From: Yersinia similis
Lineage (GTDB): Bacteria > Pseudomonadota > Gammaproteobacteria > Enterobacterales > Enterobacteriaceae
NCBI RefSeq assembly: GCF_001053095.1
Contig: NZ_CGBP01000001.1
Span: 186,001-250,000, forward strand
Direction of reading: 5' to 3'
DNA length: 64,000 nucleotides
Shown: piece by piece, positions 40,902 through 50,354 of the stretch
Layout of the letters: each line of letters begins with the position of its first letter
How positions within the stretch are numbered: the first letter of the stretch is position 1
Made by a program: the position numbers and the translations under genes
The notes under the pieces: generated by a model
The model's input: only the letters and a program-made list of their open reading frames with translations
Databases searched by the model: none
What the model was told of the DNA's origin: nothing

Positions 40902-42034
40902 AGGTAACTCACTGTACCCCGAACGGGGAGTTTGCCGGTTTGCAGTTCAATATTGGCCGACGGGGATTCCATAATAAACCCCCCGCTTCCAGGCACTTCC
41001 CCGATGGCCAGCAACAGCGACGACCACAGGATTTTTCCACCGGGTTGCCCTTCGGTGAAAAACACCTCATCAATAGCGGTATTGATGGCGGCGGTTGTTG
41101 TACTGTCAGCATAAGAGATGCCGCTGATCACAAAATCAATCGCTTGAGCGACAGGCGCGCAAACATACACCAGAGCAATAATAGGTTGTTGTGGATAGAT
41201 AGCGTCCGCTACCCGCCCCTGATCGCCAGTGGCTTTTACCGCCCCCCACTCTTCAAGGGATGAGATACCGTCAGTTCCCTGCGGGAAGCCGCCGTGGTCG
41301 TTATCATCGCACATGATATACACCCCAACGGTGCCCGCCCCCATCAAGCGCCGTTTCACCCAGCAACGAGTGACTCCCGGTACCGCTAATGCCCAGGATT
41401 GATAATCGGTGTCATTGCCACCTTGCGGGACGTTCTGGTAGGCCAATAACATTCGAGAACGAAATGCATCTTCTGATTCAATATCAGCGCCGCCAGAAAT
41501 TTTAGTCAACGCGGTGGCCGTGGCCTGAACCCCGTCAATCGCAATATCCAGCGTCAGTACGGTCCCTACCGAGCTGTTACCCCGATTGCCGCCGCCAGTT
41601 GCATCATTCAACGGGCTAGGCAAGATAGCGGTAATTTCACCAAGCGCACTGCCTTTAGCGGCAATAACCACTTCTTTATCAAGCCGATACTGGTAGCCAT
41701 CGGCCCGATTCAGCAAGCTACCAGCGGGAATGACTCGCCCGACAATACCGCTGAACTGGACCTCGTTACTGGTGGCTGGAGTGGTCGCTTTGCGGAACAC
41801 ATCTTTCAGCGCCCCCCAAGCCGCCAGATACTCGTCGGTAGCATTATAGGGGGTGGCTTGCCGGGCGATATAATCCAGATAGCCGTAATGCAGGTGCGCC
41901 ATCCCGGCATCGGCATCACTGATCACACCGATATTAGAGAAACGCAATAAATTGCCGCCAGTTTTCAGTTCCGATTGAATATAAGACTGATTCCGCTGCC
42001 GCAATTCACTTAACGTGGGTCGATTAAATGGCAT
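40898..42034 (-). CDS. Baseplate J-like protein (Mu gp47)
   Basis: 378 residues, MPFNRPTLSELRQRNQSYI start, then the J-domain stretch QVPQGG-like (AYQNVPQGGNDTDYQSWALAVPGVTRCWV) and PQQPIIALVYVCAPVAQAIDF. It forms the wedge of the baseplate. Tightly packed between the gp46 and gp48 genes. Confidence 0.9.
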   Translation of the reverse strand: MPFNRPTLSELRQRNQSYIQSELKTGGNLLRFSNIGVISDADAGMAHLHYGYLDYIARQATPYNATDEYLAAWGALKDVFRKATTPATSNEVQFSGIVGRVIPAGSLLNRADGYQYRLDKEVVIAAKGSALGEITAILPSPLNDATGGGNRGNSSVGTVLTLDIAIDGVQATATALTKISGGADIESEDAFRSRMLLAYQNVPQGGNDTDYQSWALAVPGVTRCWVKRRLMGAGTVGVYIMCDDNDHGGFPQGTDGISSLEEWGAVKATGDQGRVADAIYPQQPIIALVYVCAPVAQAIDFVISGISYADSTTTAAINTAIDEVFFTEGQPGGKILWSSLLLAIGEVPGSGGFIMESPSANIELQTGKLPVRGTVSYL

Positions 42035-42037
42035 GAA

Positions 42038-42493
42038 TTACTCCTCCCATACCCATGAAAATTTAATTGATGACTGTGTTTGATTAGCTGATCGTATTTG
42101 GCTGGGTTGTTGGTAACTCACCACCAGCACCAGTGTGTTGGGGGCGATGATGTGCGCACGGACGTTAATGGCAGCCACCACACTATCGTCGCTCAACCAT
42201 GCCAGCGCCTCTGTGGCATAATCTTCCGCTTTGATAGCCACTTGCGTGGTGAGTTTTTCGCGCCGCAGTAGCCAGAGCCGTGAGCCAATAGCCGATGCTG
42301 CACCACTGTCACCCCACCAACCACGGCGATCGTGGCTATCAATAGCATCATCTGCCCGCGCTAAACGGTCAGTGAATAAACTCAGCAAAATAGCCGTCTG
42401 CAAGTCATCACCCTCCAGTAAGCCGCCGTTACCGGTCTGCCAATCCCCCAGCAAGGCATTTACATCCCAAACGGTCTTAATATCTGTTGTCAT
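42038..42493 (-). CDS. Mu gp46-like baseplate protein (GP46 family)
   Basis: 151 residues with LLEGDDLQTAILLSLFTDRL, DRRGWWGD and SRLWLLRREKLT, which is the GP46-family pattern (gp25/W-like baseplate role). Overlaps its upstream neighbour by 4 bp. Confidence 0.9.
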   Translation of the reverse strand: MTTDIKTVWDVNALLGDWQTGNGGLLEGDDLQTAILLSLFTDRLARADDAIDSHDRRGWWGDSGAASAIGSRLWLLRREKLTTQVAIKAEDYATEALAWLSDDSVVAAINVRAHIIAPNTLVLVVSYQQPSQIRSANQTQSSIKFSWVWEE

Positions 42494-43086
42494 CGCACCA
42501 CCTTAGCGGGCGTTTCACTGGTAAGTGTCGCACTGCCCGACTGGACGTTTTTAAGTTGATGATTGTGGCTGTTGTAGGCGTCACGTAAGGTTTTTAGCGT
42601 GGCGCTATTACTGTCGGCGTTATCAATGATATTGCCGCTTACCTCAAGCAACGGCGTATTTAGCCGCACTTTTACCGAGGCATTTACCGTCACCTCTGTC
42701 GCATTACTGACGGTCACCGGCTGGTTGCCAGCCTCAATCACCACCCCACTCTCGGTCAGTTTGATAAATTGCCCCCACTGGGAATAAATCACCGTTTCAC
42801 CTGCATTGAGCCCCACGTGTCGATAGGCCGGATGGTGGGAAGCGATGATCATCCCGCTGGAACGATCACCGCCCAGGAAACCAATGACCACATCACTGCC
42901 CGCGGGCAATCCCGACGAGAAACCAAATTCAGCTAACCTTGGTGTATCGCTGTGGATTTCCAACGGGGTTTGATATTGCACGGTTTGCACTTCGTTACTG
43001 TCGTCAAAGGCTGTCACCCGACCGATCCCCAACAGCATTTTTATCTGTCGGTATAGGGTTGAGATTTGCCCACTTACATCACTCAT
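42490..43086 (-). CDS. Mu gp45-like baseplate assembly / spike protein
   Basis: 198 residues. An OB-fold N-terminus (QTVQYQTPLEIHSDTPRLAEFGFSSGLP) precedes a beta-helical C-terminus. The end carries SHNHQLKNVQSGSATLTSE, whose His-x-His is the iron-binding tip motif of the central spike that pierces the outer membrane. It is the puncturing device of the tail. Confidence 0.88.
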   Translation of the reverse strand: MSDVSGQISTLYRQIKMLLGIGRVTAFDDSNEVQTVQYQTPLEIHSDTPRLAEFGFSSGLPAGSDVVIGFLGGDRSSGMIIASHHPAYRHVGLNAGETVIYSQWGQFIKLTESGVVIEAGNQPVTVSNATEVTVNASVKVRLNTPLLEVSGNIIDNADSNSATLKTLRDAYNSHNHQLKNVQSGSATLTSETPAKVVR

Positions 43087-43101
43087 GGTTAACCCCTTGT
43101 T

Positions 43102-44157
43102 TCATTTTATTTTATAGGGCTTAACGCCAAATGCTGCCGGTGGCATCAAGACCATATTTGCCACCGTTCCTTTTGCATCTTTCTGATAAACCACTTCAGA
43201 TAACAACCACAACTCATCCCGAAGCCCTAAAGCCGGAATATCAATAGGGATCAGCGAGTTGATTTCCCACAGTTGTTGGTCTCTATCGCGCCAGCTATCT
43301 ACCTGTACCGTGAGGACTTTGGCGCGACCATAGCTGCGGTTGATTTCCCAATCGATACTGGTTTCCACCAGTTGCGGTGAGTCCACGGTGTTTTCGACGA
43401 TAACGATGCGGTTGCGATAACGATCCGGAAACAGCGCCGCCAGTTGTGTATCCTGCACTCTGACCAATACCGAGGTATTGTTCCCCCCCGAGGACGAGCG
43501 CCTGGCAACCGTATTGGTCGAGAGCGTGACACCGGTGTAATCAACAAAGCGTTTATTGATGTCCGTATGCAGACTCGCGCTCAGAATATTGACCCCCTGT
43601 GCCACGCCACTGGCAGCTTTGCGGTTCCCAACACGGGTTAGCAATAGGTTGCCATCCAACTGGTCGTAATAGAGTAACGCCGCCCAGCGGGTCACATGCT
43701 CAATGACCGTTTGCGCCGTTTCCCCCCAATTGAGAGTGAATGTCGGTACGATGGTCATGTCAGTAATATCGGAGGTCACGGTGATGCCGTAAGGTTCAGC
43801 CAATTTCTGTGCAATTTGTAACACCGTTGATTGGCTGATCACGCTGTTAGGCCACTTGGCAGAGCAATCCACCAGATCCTGACATTTACCGCGTCCCATG
43901 GCACTGACCAGGTGGGTTGTGGCCGTGATAGCGTTATCCCAACTGTCAATATAACCATTTAATACTGAGTCATTACCTAACTTCACCACACAGGGATCGC
44001 CGGGGTTAACCCATTGTTGCCCCCCACTGGCGGGGTAACGGTCCATCAGTGACAGTTCAAAACTGCTGGGTAATTTTTCAATGCTCCGCGTCACCTTTAC
44101 TTTGCTCCAGCCAGTGATCGCCCGGCCCCCCACTTCCAGCGTTAAATCATCATTCAT
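43102..44157 (-). CDS. Mu P (gp44)-like baseplate hub protein
   Basis: 351 residues with WSKVKVTRSIEKLPSSFELS and a V-x-P-GD-x-V region (VNPGDPCVVKLGNDSVLNGYI), typical of gp44 and the gpD/gp27 hub family. It holds the spike in the baseplate centre. Overlaps the circularisation-protein gene by 4 bp. Confidence 0.88.
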   Translation of the reverse strand: MNDDLTLEVGGRAITGWSKVKVTRSIEKLPSSFELSLMDRYPASGGQQWVNPGDPCVVKLGNDSVLNGYIDSWDNAITATTHLVSAMGRGKCQDLVDCSAKWPNSVISQSTVLQIAQKLAEPYGITVTSDITDMTIVPTFTLNWGETAQTVIEHVTRWAALLYYDQLDGNLLLTRVGNRKAASGVAQGVNILSASLHTDINKRFVDYTGVTLSTNTVARRSSSGGNNTSVLVRVQDTQLAALFPDRYRNRIVIVENTVDSPQLVETSIDWEINRSYGRAKVLTVQVDSWRDRDQQLWEINSLIPIDIPALGLRDELWLLSEVVYQKDAKGTVANMVLMPPAAFGVKPYKIK

Positions 44158-45560
44158 AGGTTCAGCGCCTTAAATCGGATGGGCATAAATGCCGGGTGAA
44201 TAGGATTAGCCATTTTTACCAGCGCATCACCACGTAACGCATCCTGATAGAGGCGGTTTGCCAGCATCAGAGCCGGTAGTGAACGGTTAAAACTGACCTC
44301 GCCAACCCGTGATAGATTGGCTCCCGCCTGCTGTAGCACGGTCACGATAGATTCACGCATCTGCATCAGCGCACGATAGGTCTCATCATTCCCCCTGTCG
44401 GCGGCGACCAGTGCGGTATTGTCAATCACCAGGCAAACCCGGCCCAATACCGCAACCGCATCGTCATAGCTTTCCGGTTGATATTGCGCTGCCACTTGGA
44501 TCATCGCCCCAGTGCATAATGTGGCCATTAAGTGGTGGCTGGCATCCGCGACGGCCCTATCACTGTCGTTGGCACGGAAAGTATCGTCATGAGCTAGCGC
44601 CAGGGTTTCCATGATACGGATAATATCCCGCGTACTGATGCCCGTCGCCAGCAGGGCATTGACCACGGCCAGCACACTGTCGGCATGGCTTTCAATACTG
44701 TTGGCGGCGAGTAACTCGTCCAACGCCGCGTTGAGTGCCGCCCGCCCCTCAACCACCAGTGCCATTCGTTGCGCTACCAGCGTGGATAAATCCACCGTGT
44801 CATTTTGTTGGCTAACCGCCGTTGTCGCTCCCGAGCTGCTGCCCCCGACAGTGCCGTGGTTATAGCGGCCATAGCGGTTGCGGCCAAAGGTTGAGCGTAG
44901 GGCGTTGCCCAAATTACTGGCTTCGTTGGCCGTGTCAGTCACCATCCGACGCCAAAATGCAGCGGTACTTTTCAGGGTTTTTATCGCCTGAGTCGCTGAA
45001 CGCATTTCACCTTTCACGGTTGAGATAAAACCCGCGACAGCTTTGGCACTTAGCCCTAGCCAGGAGGACTGAATGGATGCGCCCATTTCTGCGGAGCCAG
45101 TGATAGCAAAGGCACGCAGGCCAGATTCAATGGCGGTTAAAGTAAAGGAAAATACCCGCTCACTGCTGAAGCTATCATCGATCAATAGCCCTGCTTCGGA
45201 GATGCTGACCGTCATTTCCCCCAGAGTCGGGTGGACCAGGGTGCCCGGCCCCGACATTTCACAAGCCGCAATCAATGAATCACGTTGAGTCATCACATCA
45301 GGTGCGGTATAGATTTGACTGTTTTGTATCAGAAGCCCTTTCAGAACAATTTTGCGCGTATTGCGACCCAAATCTTCGATATAGCTGGTATCGCGATAGG
45401 GGTAGCTGTGTGTTACCTGACGGCGACCAAAGGTACCTTGCCCACTGACGACCACAAAGGGAACGCCACGAAAGGAGGCTTGATGAAGGTGTTCCGACCA
45501 TTGCCAACTGTCGTCACTGCCTCCCAATAACGCTGATAATGTGTTGCCAATGAGTGACAT
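44154..45560 (-). CDS. DNA circularisation N-like protein (Mu N, gp43), tail/baseplate protein
   Basis: 468 residues. The N-terminal domain reads LHQASFRGVPFVVVSGQGTFGRR, then THSYPYRDTSYIEDLGR and LVHPTLGEMTVSI, the DNA_circ_N family signature. The name comes from Mu, where the protein enters with the DNA, but it is also a baseplate part in headless contractile tails. Separated from the tape-measure gene by a hairpin that looks like a terminator. Confidence 0.88.
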   Translation of the reverse strand: MSLIGNTLSALLGGSDDSWQWSEHLHQASFRGVPFVVVSGQGTFGRRQVTHSYPYRDTSYIEDLGRNTRKIVLKGLLIQNSQIYTAPDVMTQRDSLIAACEMSGPGTLVHPTLGEMTVSISEAGLLIDDSFSSERVFSFTLTAIESGLRAFAITGSAEMGASIQSSWLGLSAKAVAGFISTVKGEMRSATQAIKTLKSTAAFWRRMVTDTANEASNLGNALRSTFGRNRYGRYNHGTVGGSSSGATTAVSQQNDTVDLSTLVAQRMALVVEGRAALNAALDELLAANSIESHADSVLAVVNALLATGISTRDIIRIMETLALAHDDTFRANDSDRAVADASHHLMATLCTGAMIQVAAQYQPESYDDAVAVLGRVCLVIDNTALVAADRGNDETYRALMQMRESIVTVLQQAGANLSRVGEVSFNRSLPALMLANRLYQDALRGDALVKMANPIHPAFMPIRFKALNL

Positions 45561-45595
45561 TTTGTTCTCCTGCCCGGTTTTCGGTTTACAGAAAG

Positions 45596-45643
45596 TAAAA
45601 AACCCGCCGGAGCGCTGAGGAATCCCCAGTAATGGGCGGGTTT
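45596..45643 (-). terminator. Terminator-like hairpin inside the tail operon
   Basis: Read on the minus strand: AACCCGCC, a 25-nt loop with an inner hairpin, GGCGGGTT, then a run of six Ts. It lies between the tape-measure gene and the gp43 gene. A strong intrinsic terminator here would stop the downstream baseplate genes unless transcription is anti-terminated. Confidence 0.65.
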
Positions 45644-45666
45644 ACTACATTGCGTTTTTACTTAAA

Positions 45667-47163
45667 TTAATTACCGAGCTCCATGGCGTGGGCAATTCTG
45701 GCCCCGCCCTGCGCTTGGATCAGCGAAGTATCACCAGTCCGGCTGTCGATTAATGTCAGCTCAATTTGCACCCGGTTATTTTGCATCGCGGTGGCAATAA
45801 CATCAGCAATGGCGCTGCCGTTAAAGTTACCCGCTGATTCAGCGTCAATAGGAGATAATAGGTTGACTGGATTGCTGCTTATATTCTCATAAACAGGATC
45901 TACTGAGGGCCAAAGTGAGTAAGGCTCTTCAGCGTTAATATCCATAAGCTGGTTATTGATCCACATATTTTCGGTTTCAGATCCAAAATTAAACAGATCT
46001 TTTTCTGGATTGAATTCAGGAACCTCACTATTCATTGCCACTGTACTAACTGTCAAAGTGGCATTTTTCGCTTCATTATGTCCCTGATATTTTTTTCGAA
46101 ACCCATCGGTCATCAGCCCAAAATCAAGCATGGTTTTTTCATAAAAATTAAGTTGCTGATAAAAATCAGCATCATTATAACCCCGACGCATTTTATCCGT
46201 ATCAGTCCCTCGGGTTACCCCTAGGGTACGCATAAGCGAAAAGTTATCTGGGCCATAAGTTATCATGTCGGTAAGGCCACCTATTCCGTCGGCAATCGTA
46301 CCGTCAGAGAACAACACATCGTAAAGCTTATTCGATACTTTACCTTTGAGGCCATCCCAAGCCATACTTAACTCATTAGTTCGTATATTTAACTCAGTCA
46401 ATCGGGCATTCAGTTGAGGATCAATCGTTAGGCCATATTGTCTTGATTTAGCCAGTAAATCCGTTAGCTGCACCCCCTCGCGCAATAACTCAATAGCACT
46501 AGAGTCCATTTTGAGAATATTGATCAGTTGGTGTTGGTCCTGTGGTGCCATTTGTGGAAATTCTTTAGCCATGTTCGTCAACGTGGTAGGGACATCCGCT
46601 GTCCCATTTGTATTACTGGCAATGTCTAAACCATAATCTTGTAACAGATTCCGGCCCCGCTCATCACGTCCCCAAAGTATATTATTAAACGTGTTATAGA
46701 GCCGTTCAGTCGATTTCATTGCGGCGTTTTGGTCTGCACCACGAATTTGCATCGCCCCATATATTTGACTGAATTGATCAATAGGTGCACCAGCATTTTG
46801 CGTTGCTTTATTTACCGTTCGGGCATCGCTGGCTGCCTGATTTAATGCACCAGAAAATTCAGAACCAATAGTATAAATAAGATTAAATCGCCCTCCTGTT
46901 ATATAGCTATTAGCAATGTTAGCGATACTTGTCATTAAGCTATTGCCCGACGATGTTCTGGCTCCCCCGCTTATATTGCCGTATTCATTATGAAATCCAT
47001 CTATCCGCATAATGAACAAGGGGATAACGTGATTAATCGCCTCCACACTTTTACGTAACTCATTAAATTGAGGCACTAACGCTTTTATTGCCTTATTCAT
47101 TTGACTAACTGATTCAGTAACCTGAGCATCGATAGTCAGGTCAAAATCAAATATCTCAGTCAT
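45667..47163 (-). CDS. Tail tape-measure protein (short)
   Basis: 498 residues. Position between chaperone and gp43 genes, mostly helical N-terminal half, and a GALNQAASDARTVNKATQNAG stretch fit a tape measure. At about 1.5 angstrom per residue it would define a tail of about 75 nm, short for Mu. No lytic transglycosylase domain is seen. It overlaps the frameshifted chaperone frame by 8 bp. Confidence 0.75.
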   Translation of the reverse strand: MTEIFDFDLTIDAQVTESVSQMNKAIKALVPQFNELRKSVEAINHVIPLFIMRIDGFHNEYGNISGGARTSSGNSLMTSIANIANSYITGGRFNLIYTIGSEFSGALNQAASDARTVNKATQNAGAPIDQFSQIYGAMQIRGADQNAAMKSTERLYNTFNNILWGRDERGRNLLQDYGLDIASNTNGTADVPTTLTNMAKEFPQMAPQDQHQLINILKMDSSAIELLREGVQLTDLLAKSRQYGLTIDPQLNARLTELNIRTNELSMAWDGLKGKVSNKLYDVLFSDGTIADGIGGLTDMITYGPDNFSLMRTLGVTRGTDTDKMRRGYNDADFYQQLNFYEKTMLDFGLMTDGFRKKYQGHNEAKNATLTVSTVAMNSEVPEFNPEKDLFNFGSETENMWINNQLMDINAEEPYSLWPSVDPVYENISSNPVNLLSPIDAESAGNFNGSAIADVIATAMQNNRVQIELTLIDSRTGDTSLIQAQGGARIAHAMELGN

Positions 47164-47583
47164 TTTTGCCAGCCTTAATATTATTAATCCGCTCGGCCTG
47201 CTGGCACCACCACCTTAATCCACTGTAGGTCAGGGACCAGGCATCGCCCGGCCCCCAGCTATAGTAGTAAGTGACGTCAGCGATTATTTCGCGCCATCGT
47301 CCCCCGTTGGGGAGTAGGCTAAAAAACTCATCATGTAGACCTCGCAGGCTTTATAGTCGGTAAAAACCATTTTCTTAATGGCTTCGCGCGGCACCCCCGA
47401 TACCAAAGCAATCAGTAACCCCATTCCACTAAGCGAACCGGATTTGGTTTGCTCATCGTAGAATTGCTGTACCTGTAACAAGGTGGGTTCGCTGAGTTCG
47501 ATCACCTCATAGGTGGTCTTGCTTGCGTCGTGAGCGATAGGCTTAACCAACGAAATCGTTTTACTGCGTTCCAGTTCAGCCAT
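47156..47583 (-). CDS. Frameshifted tail-assembly chaperone (long form, programmed -1 frameshift)
   Basis: The chaperone ORF (47284-47583) carries the slippery heptamer T_TTT_TTA in the zero frame at 47326-47320. After a -1 slip the reading continues with no stop through WREIIADVTYYYSWGPGDAW and ends at the TGA at 47158-47156, overlapping the tape-measure start. The extra 40-odd residues (WSLTYSGLRWWCQQAERIN) resemble the GpE-type tail extensions of P2-like and Mu-like phages, in which this frameshift is conserved. Confidence 0.8.
47284..47583 (-). CDS. Tail-assembly chaperone, short form (Mu gp41 type)
   Basis: 99 residues, MAELERSKTISLVKPIAHD... , typical phage tail-assembly-chaperone (TAC) family protein, stopping at TAA. 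Starts 1 bp from the tail-tube stop. Confidence 0.85.
   Translation of the reverse strand: MAELERSKTISLVKPIAHDASKTTYEVIELSEPTLLQVQQFYDEQTKSGSLSGMGLLIALVSGVPREAIKKMVFTDYKACEVYMMSFLAYSPTGDDGAK
47320..47326 (-). promoter_or_regulatory. Slippery heptamer T_TTT_TTA for -1 frameshift
   Basis: Minus-strand sequence TTTTTTA in phase with the chaperone frame (AGT TTT TTA). The -1 frame is open on both sides long enough to reach the tape-measure gene. Confidence 0.85.
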
Positions 47584-47584
47584 A

Positions 47585-47953
47585 TCAGTTCTCCGTCACC
47601 GAGCCGCCTTCCCAGCGCACCTCAAGTGTGCCTTCCGTGCTGTCCACCTCCTGAGTGTTCACCGACCACATCGCACTACCGATAATGGTTTTGCCATTCG
47701 CCAGTTCGCAGACAATATTAACGTTCGTCTGCTCATTAAAATCACTAACGGAGACCCCGCCACTATCACGGATCTGGCACACAATATAAGGCGCATTGAT
47801 GGTTTCTTTATAGCCATGCACCCCGTCCATGCCCATAACGGTTTCACGTTTTACTCTGGATGGGCTGTATTTAAAGCTACCGGCAACCATGACTGTAATG
47901 CCATCCACGGTGACATACGCCGTACCCGCCAGGCGGTTTGAAGTATCGCTCAT
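47585..47953 (-). CDS. Tail tube protein (Mu M, gp40 type)
   Basis: 122 residues. NRLAGTAYVTVDGITVMVAGSFKY start and SFKYSPSRVKRETVMGMDGVHGYKE middle, the Mu-type tail-tube family. It forms the inner tube that the sheath drives through the envelope. Confidence 0.9.
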   Translation of the reverse strand: MSDTSNRLAGTAYVTVDGITVMVAGSFKYSPSRVKRETVMGMDGVHGYKETINAPYIVCQIRDSGGVSVSDFNEQTNVNIVCELANGKTIIGSAMWSVNTQEVDSTEGTLEVRWEGGSVTEN

Positions 47954-48004
47954 AATTTATTTCCTTTTTTATGGTTAAACAATCGAACGTTAAACAGACG
48001 ATCG

Positions 48005-49513
48005 TTAAACGGCCGCTTGCAGGCGGAATTGATTGAGAACAGCAAAGATACGCAGTTGATTAATCAGCACGCCCGTCCACAGCACATCAACCCGGTTCGG
48101 GTTACTGGCACTTTTCTCAACAATCAATCCACGGGCAAAACCTTTGGCATCCTGCACGTAGCCGTTAAATTCCAACGTCTGGTACTGGGCGATAAGCTCA
48201 GCACGGATAACATTTGGCGTGATAATGGCCGAGCCAGGAGCAAAGCGTGTTCCATCTGCTGCCAACTTCATGCGGGCAAATTTGGAGGTTACCTGGGTGC
48301 GCAAATAACGGGTGACAAACATCAGTAAGAACAAAGTTTCAATTTGCAGGTAGCTGTCATCTTCCGCGCCGTATTTGTTGGTCTGATAGGTGGTAATAAT
48401 ATTTTCCACCTGAACAGTGCTGTCATCGGCCACTGTCACGGTTGAAATACCGCTGTGCAGCAAGTTGTTACGCTCCGTCAGGGTAAAGCGACTGGATAGC
48501 GGAGGTGCCAATACGCCGCTCATCGCCAGCGTTTGTAATGGACGGCCCGGATCATTACGCAAACTTTGAGCAATCGCACCGACATAAGCGGCAGACCAGA
48601 TATGTGCTGGCGTGGGTGAATTATGAATACCCAATAACGAAGCGTGCTGGTCGTTACGCAACTCACCGGCTGCAGTCAACTGACCATAGGTGCCGGATTG
48701 CGCAGCAAAACTGTGGCCGTACAACTGCTGGCGATAGCTCCAGCGCCCGGTGCTATCAGAAAGAAAATCTTTGATCGCATCCAGTGAAGCCGTATCGGTA
48801 TAAGGGTTAATGATGAAATCGAACGTGCGATCCTGTAGATTTGCCAGTCCATCGGCCAGATCAGGTGCCCCTGTTCCTCCTACCATAGGGGTGATCGTGA
48901 GTACCAGGCTTTCAGGGGTGGTTTCACCGCCAGCGTTACCCAAATAGTTCAGGCGCAGATCGATGTTATTACCATGCGCGCCTTTGTTCTTCGCCTCCAG
49001 AACCACGACAGCCCCTTCCGATACCACATCACCGATATGAGCAACCGTGACCGGTAATTCAGGTTTGTTTTCAATCGCCGCTGCCAAAGCTGCAGCGATA
49101 GTGCTGACATCATCAGTCGCCACCACTGTGGTCTGCACACGGATCCCGCCAATATAAAGCGAGATAACGCCGGTCTCTGATGCCGCCGTATTGATGGTAA
49201 TTTTACCAATGGCTGCAACCATGTTATTGGCATCACTCAGCGGTAAAAGGTAGATTTCACCAGCAGTATCATTGGCCAGATAAGCCGCCATTTGCCCATG
49301 CAGCATAGAGCCTGCACCAGACAAACCCGCAACAGTCGCGGTTGATGAGACCAACAGTGGGATATTGGCAGGCAAAGTACTGTCCGCCAATGTTTGCCCG
49401 ATAATCAACGTACGTTGAGTGGTGCTCGCCGTGTTAGCCTGGGAATTATCAAATTCCGCAAAGAACAGTGGCGTGCGCAGATTGCTGGGAATATTTGTGA
49501 AAGGAATGGTCAT
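48005..49513 (-). CDS. Contractile tail sheath protein (Mu L, gp39 type)
   Basis: 502 residues. N-terminal TIPFTNIPSNLRTPLFFAEFDNS and C-terminal VDVLWTGVLINQLRIFAVLNQFRLQA mark the Mu L-type contractile sheath. Overlaps gp38 by 4 bp (ATGA). Sheath presence makes the particle R-type (contractile). Confidence 0.93.
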   Translation of the reverse strand: MTIPFTNIPSNLRTPLFFAEFDNSQANTASTTQRTLIIGQTLADSTLPANIPLLVSSTATVAGLSGAGSMLHGQMAAYLANDTAGEIYLLPLSDANNMVAAIGKITINTAASETGVISLYIGGIRVQTTVVATDDVSTIAAALAAAIENKPELPVTVAHIGDVVSEGAVVVLEAKNKGAHGNNIDLRLNYLGNAGGETTPESLVLTITPMVGGTGAPDLADGLANLQDRTFDFIINPYTDTASLDAIKDFLSDSTGRWSYRQQLYGHSFAAQSGTYGQLTAAGELRNDQHASLLGIHNSPTPAHIWSAAYVGAIAQSLRNDPGRPLQTLAMSGVLAPPLSSRFTLTERNNLLHSGISTVTVADDSTVQVENIITTYQTNKYGAEDDSYLQIETLFLLMFVTRYLRTQVTSKFARMKLAADGTRFAPGSAIITPNVIRAELIAQYQTLEFNGYVQDAKGFARGLIVEKSASNPNRVDVLWTGVLINQLRIFAVLNQFRLQAAV

Positions 49514-49704
49514 GGTTTAGTACTCTCCGTTGTTAACTCTTTAAATACAGATGCCGCCGGTTTAGCCGCTATCTGCACCACATCACCGTCTTGTAGGCGA
49601 CGGTGCCAAAACGCGTTATCAGGAACCTCGGTGCCGAATTCAGGCAAAAAGGTGCCCTTGACTGGGTCACGTACCGCGCGACCAGCCATTGGTTTTACGA
49701 ACAT
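49510..49704 (-). CDS. Mu gp38-like protein (DUF2635)
   Basis: 64 residues, MFVKPMAGRAVRDPVKGTFL with a GDVV near the end. DUF2635 small tail protein found beside the sheath gene in Mu-like phages. AGGAG upstream. Confidence 0.88.
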   Translation of the reverse strand: MFVKPMAGRAVRDPVKGTFLPEFGTEVPDNAFWHRRLQDGDVVQIAAKPAASVFKELTTESTKP

Positions 49705-49708
49705 AGGA

Positions 49709-50260
49709 TTACTCCGAGAGGGTTATTGCGATCAGCGGTTCCGGGGCACCGTCAGGCATATTAATAGTGACGTCGATACCCGCCAGTTGTGTGGCCTCCA
49801 GCGGAAAGAAATCCTCCGGCCCCTGATAATATTCAAGATCTAATTCCACTTTTACTTCAGCTAAAGAGGGTTCACTGCGGGTAGCCGCAATACTTGGTGC
49901 GGTATAAATACCCATCGTGGTACGCACCTTGGCGAATTGCTGAATCTGGCGAGTCAGGTCATAGCTGTTAATGACCGCCCGCTGAATCTGTTCACACAAA
50001 CGCTCAAGTGCCGAGGGCGCTACAGTGACCTGGTCTTCCCCCTCGCTCAGTTGGATGTGCCCGCTAATACGCAGCGTAGTGATTGTTTTAAACTGCGGCG
50101 CATTACGGCCAATCGACTCTTTCACCTCCAGTGGCGTTTGTAACAAAATGGCGGGATAGGTGGTTATCGGCCATGTTTCGGTTAAATAGATACGATCTTC
50201 TGCATCGGTTTTTCCCCGTAACGCCGCTGCCGCCAGTTGCCTGATTTGAGCTGCATTCAT
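49709..50260 (-). CDS. Tail terminator-like protein (Mu gp37 type)
   Basis: 183 residues from MNAAQIRQLAAAALRGKTDAE at 50260; the ORF opens at 50299 but that start has no ribosome site. The position just before gp38 and the LRGKTDAEDRIYLTETWPIT pattern match Mu gp37-type proteins, which cap the tail tube at the head-proximal end. In a headless particle it would close the tail. Confidence 0.75.
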   Translation of the reverse strand: MNAAQIRQLAAAALRGKTDAEDRIYLTETWPITTYPAILLQTPLEVKESIGRNAPQFKTITTLRISGHIQLSEGEDQVTVAPSALERLCEQIQRAVINSYDLTRQIQQFAKVRTTMGIYTAPSIAATRSEPSLAEVKVELDLEYYQGPEDFFPLEATQLAGIDVTINMPDGAPEPLIAITLSE

Positions 50261-50354
50261 AATTTCACCCAATAAAAAATGAGCGACTCCTGACATCAAT
50301 AAAAGTCATCGTGGCTCTCCTGATTAATAATTTCCCCATGCAGGGATGAATACC

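Noticed and set aside
44154..45560. DNA-circularisation protein as proof of a DNA-packaging phage
   Set aside because: The family also occurs as a structural baseplate part of headless contractile tails, so it does not show that DNA is packaged.
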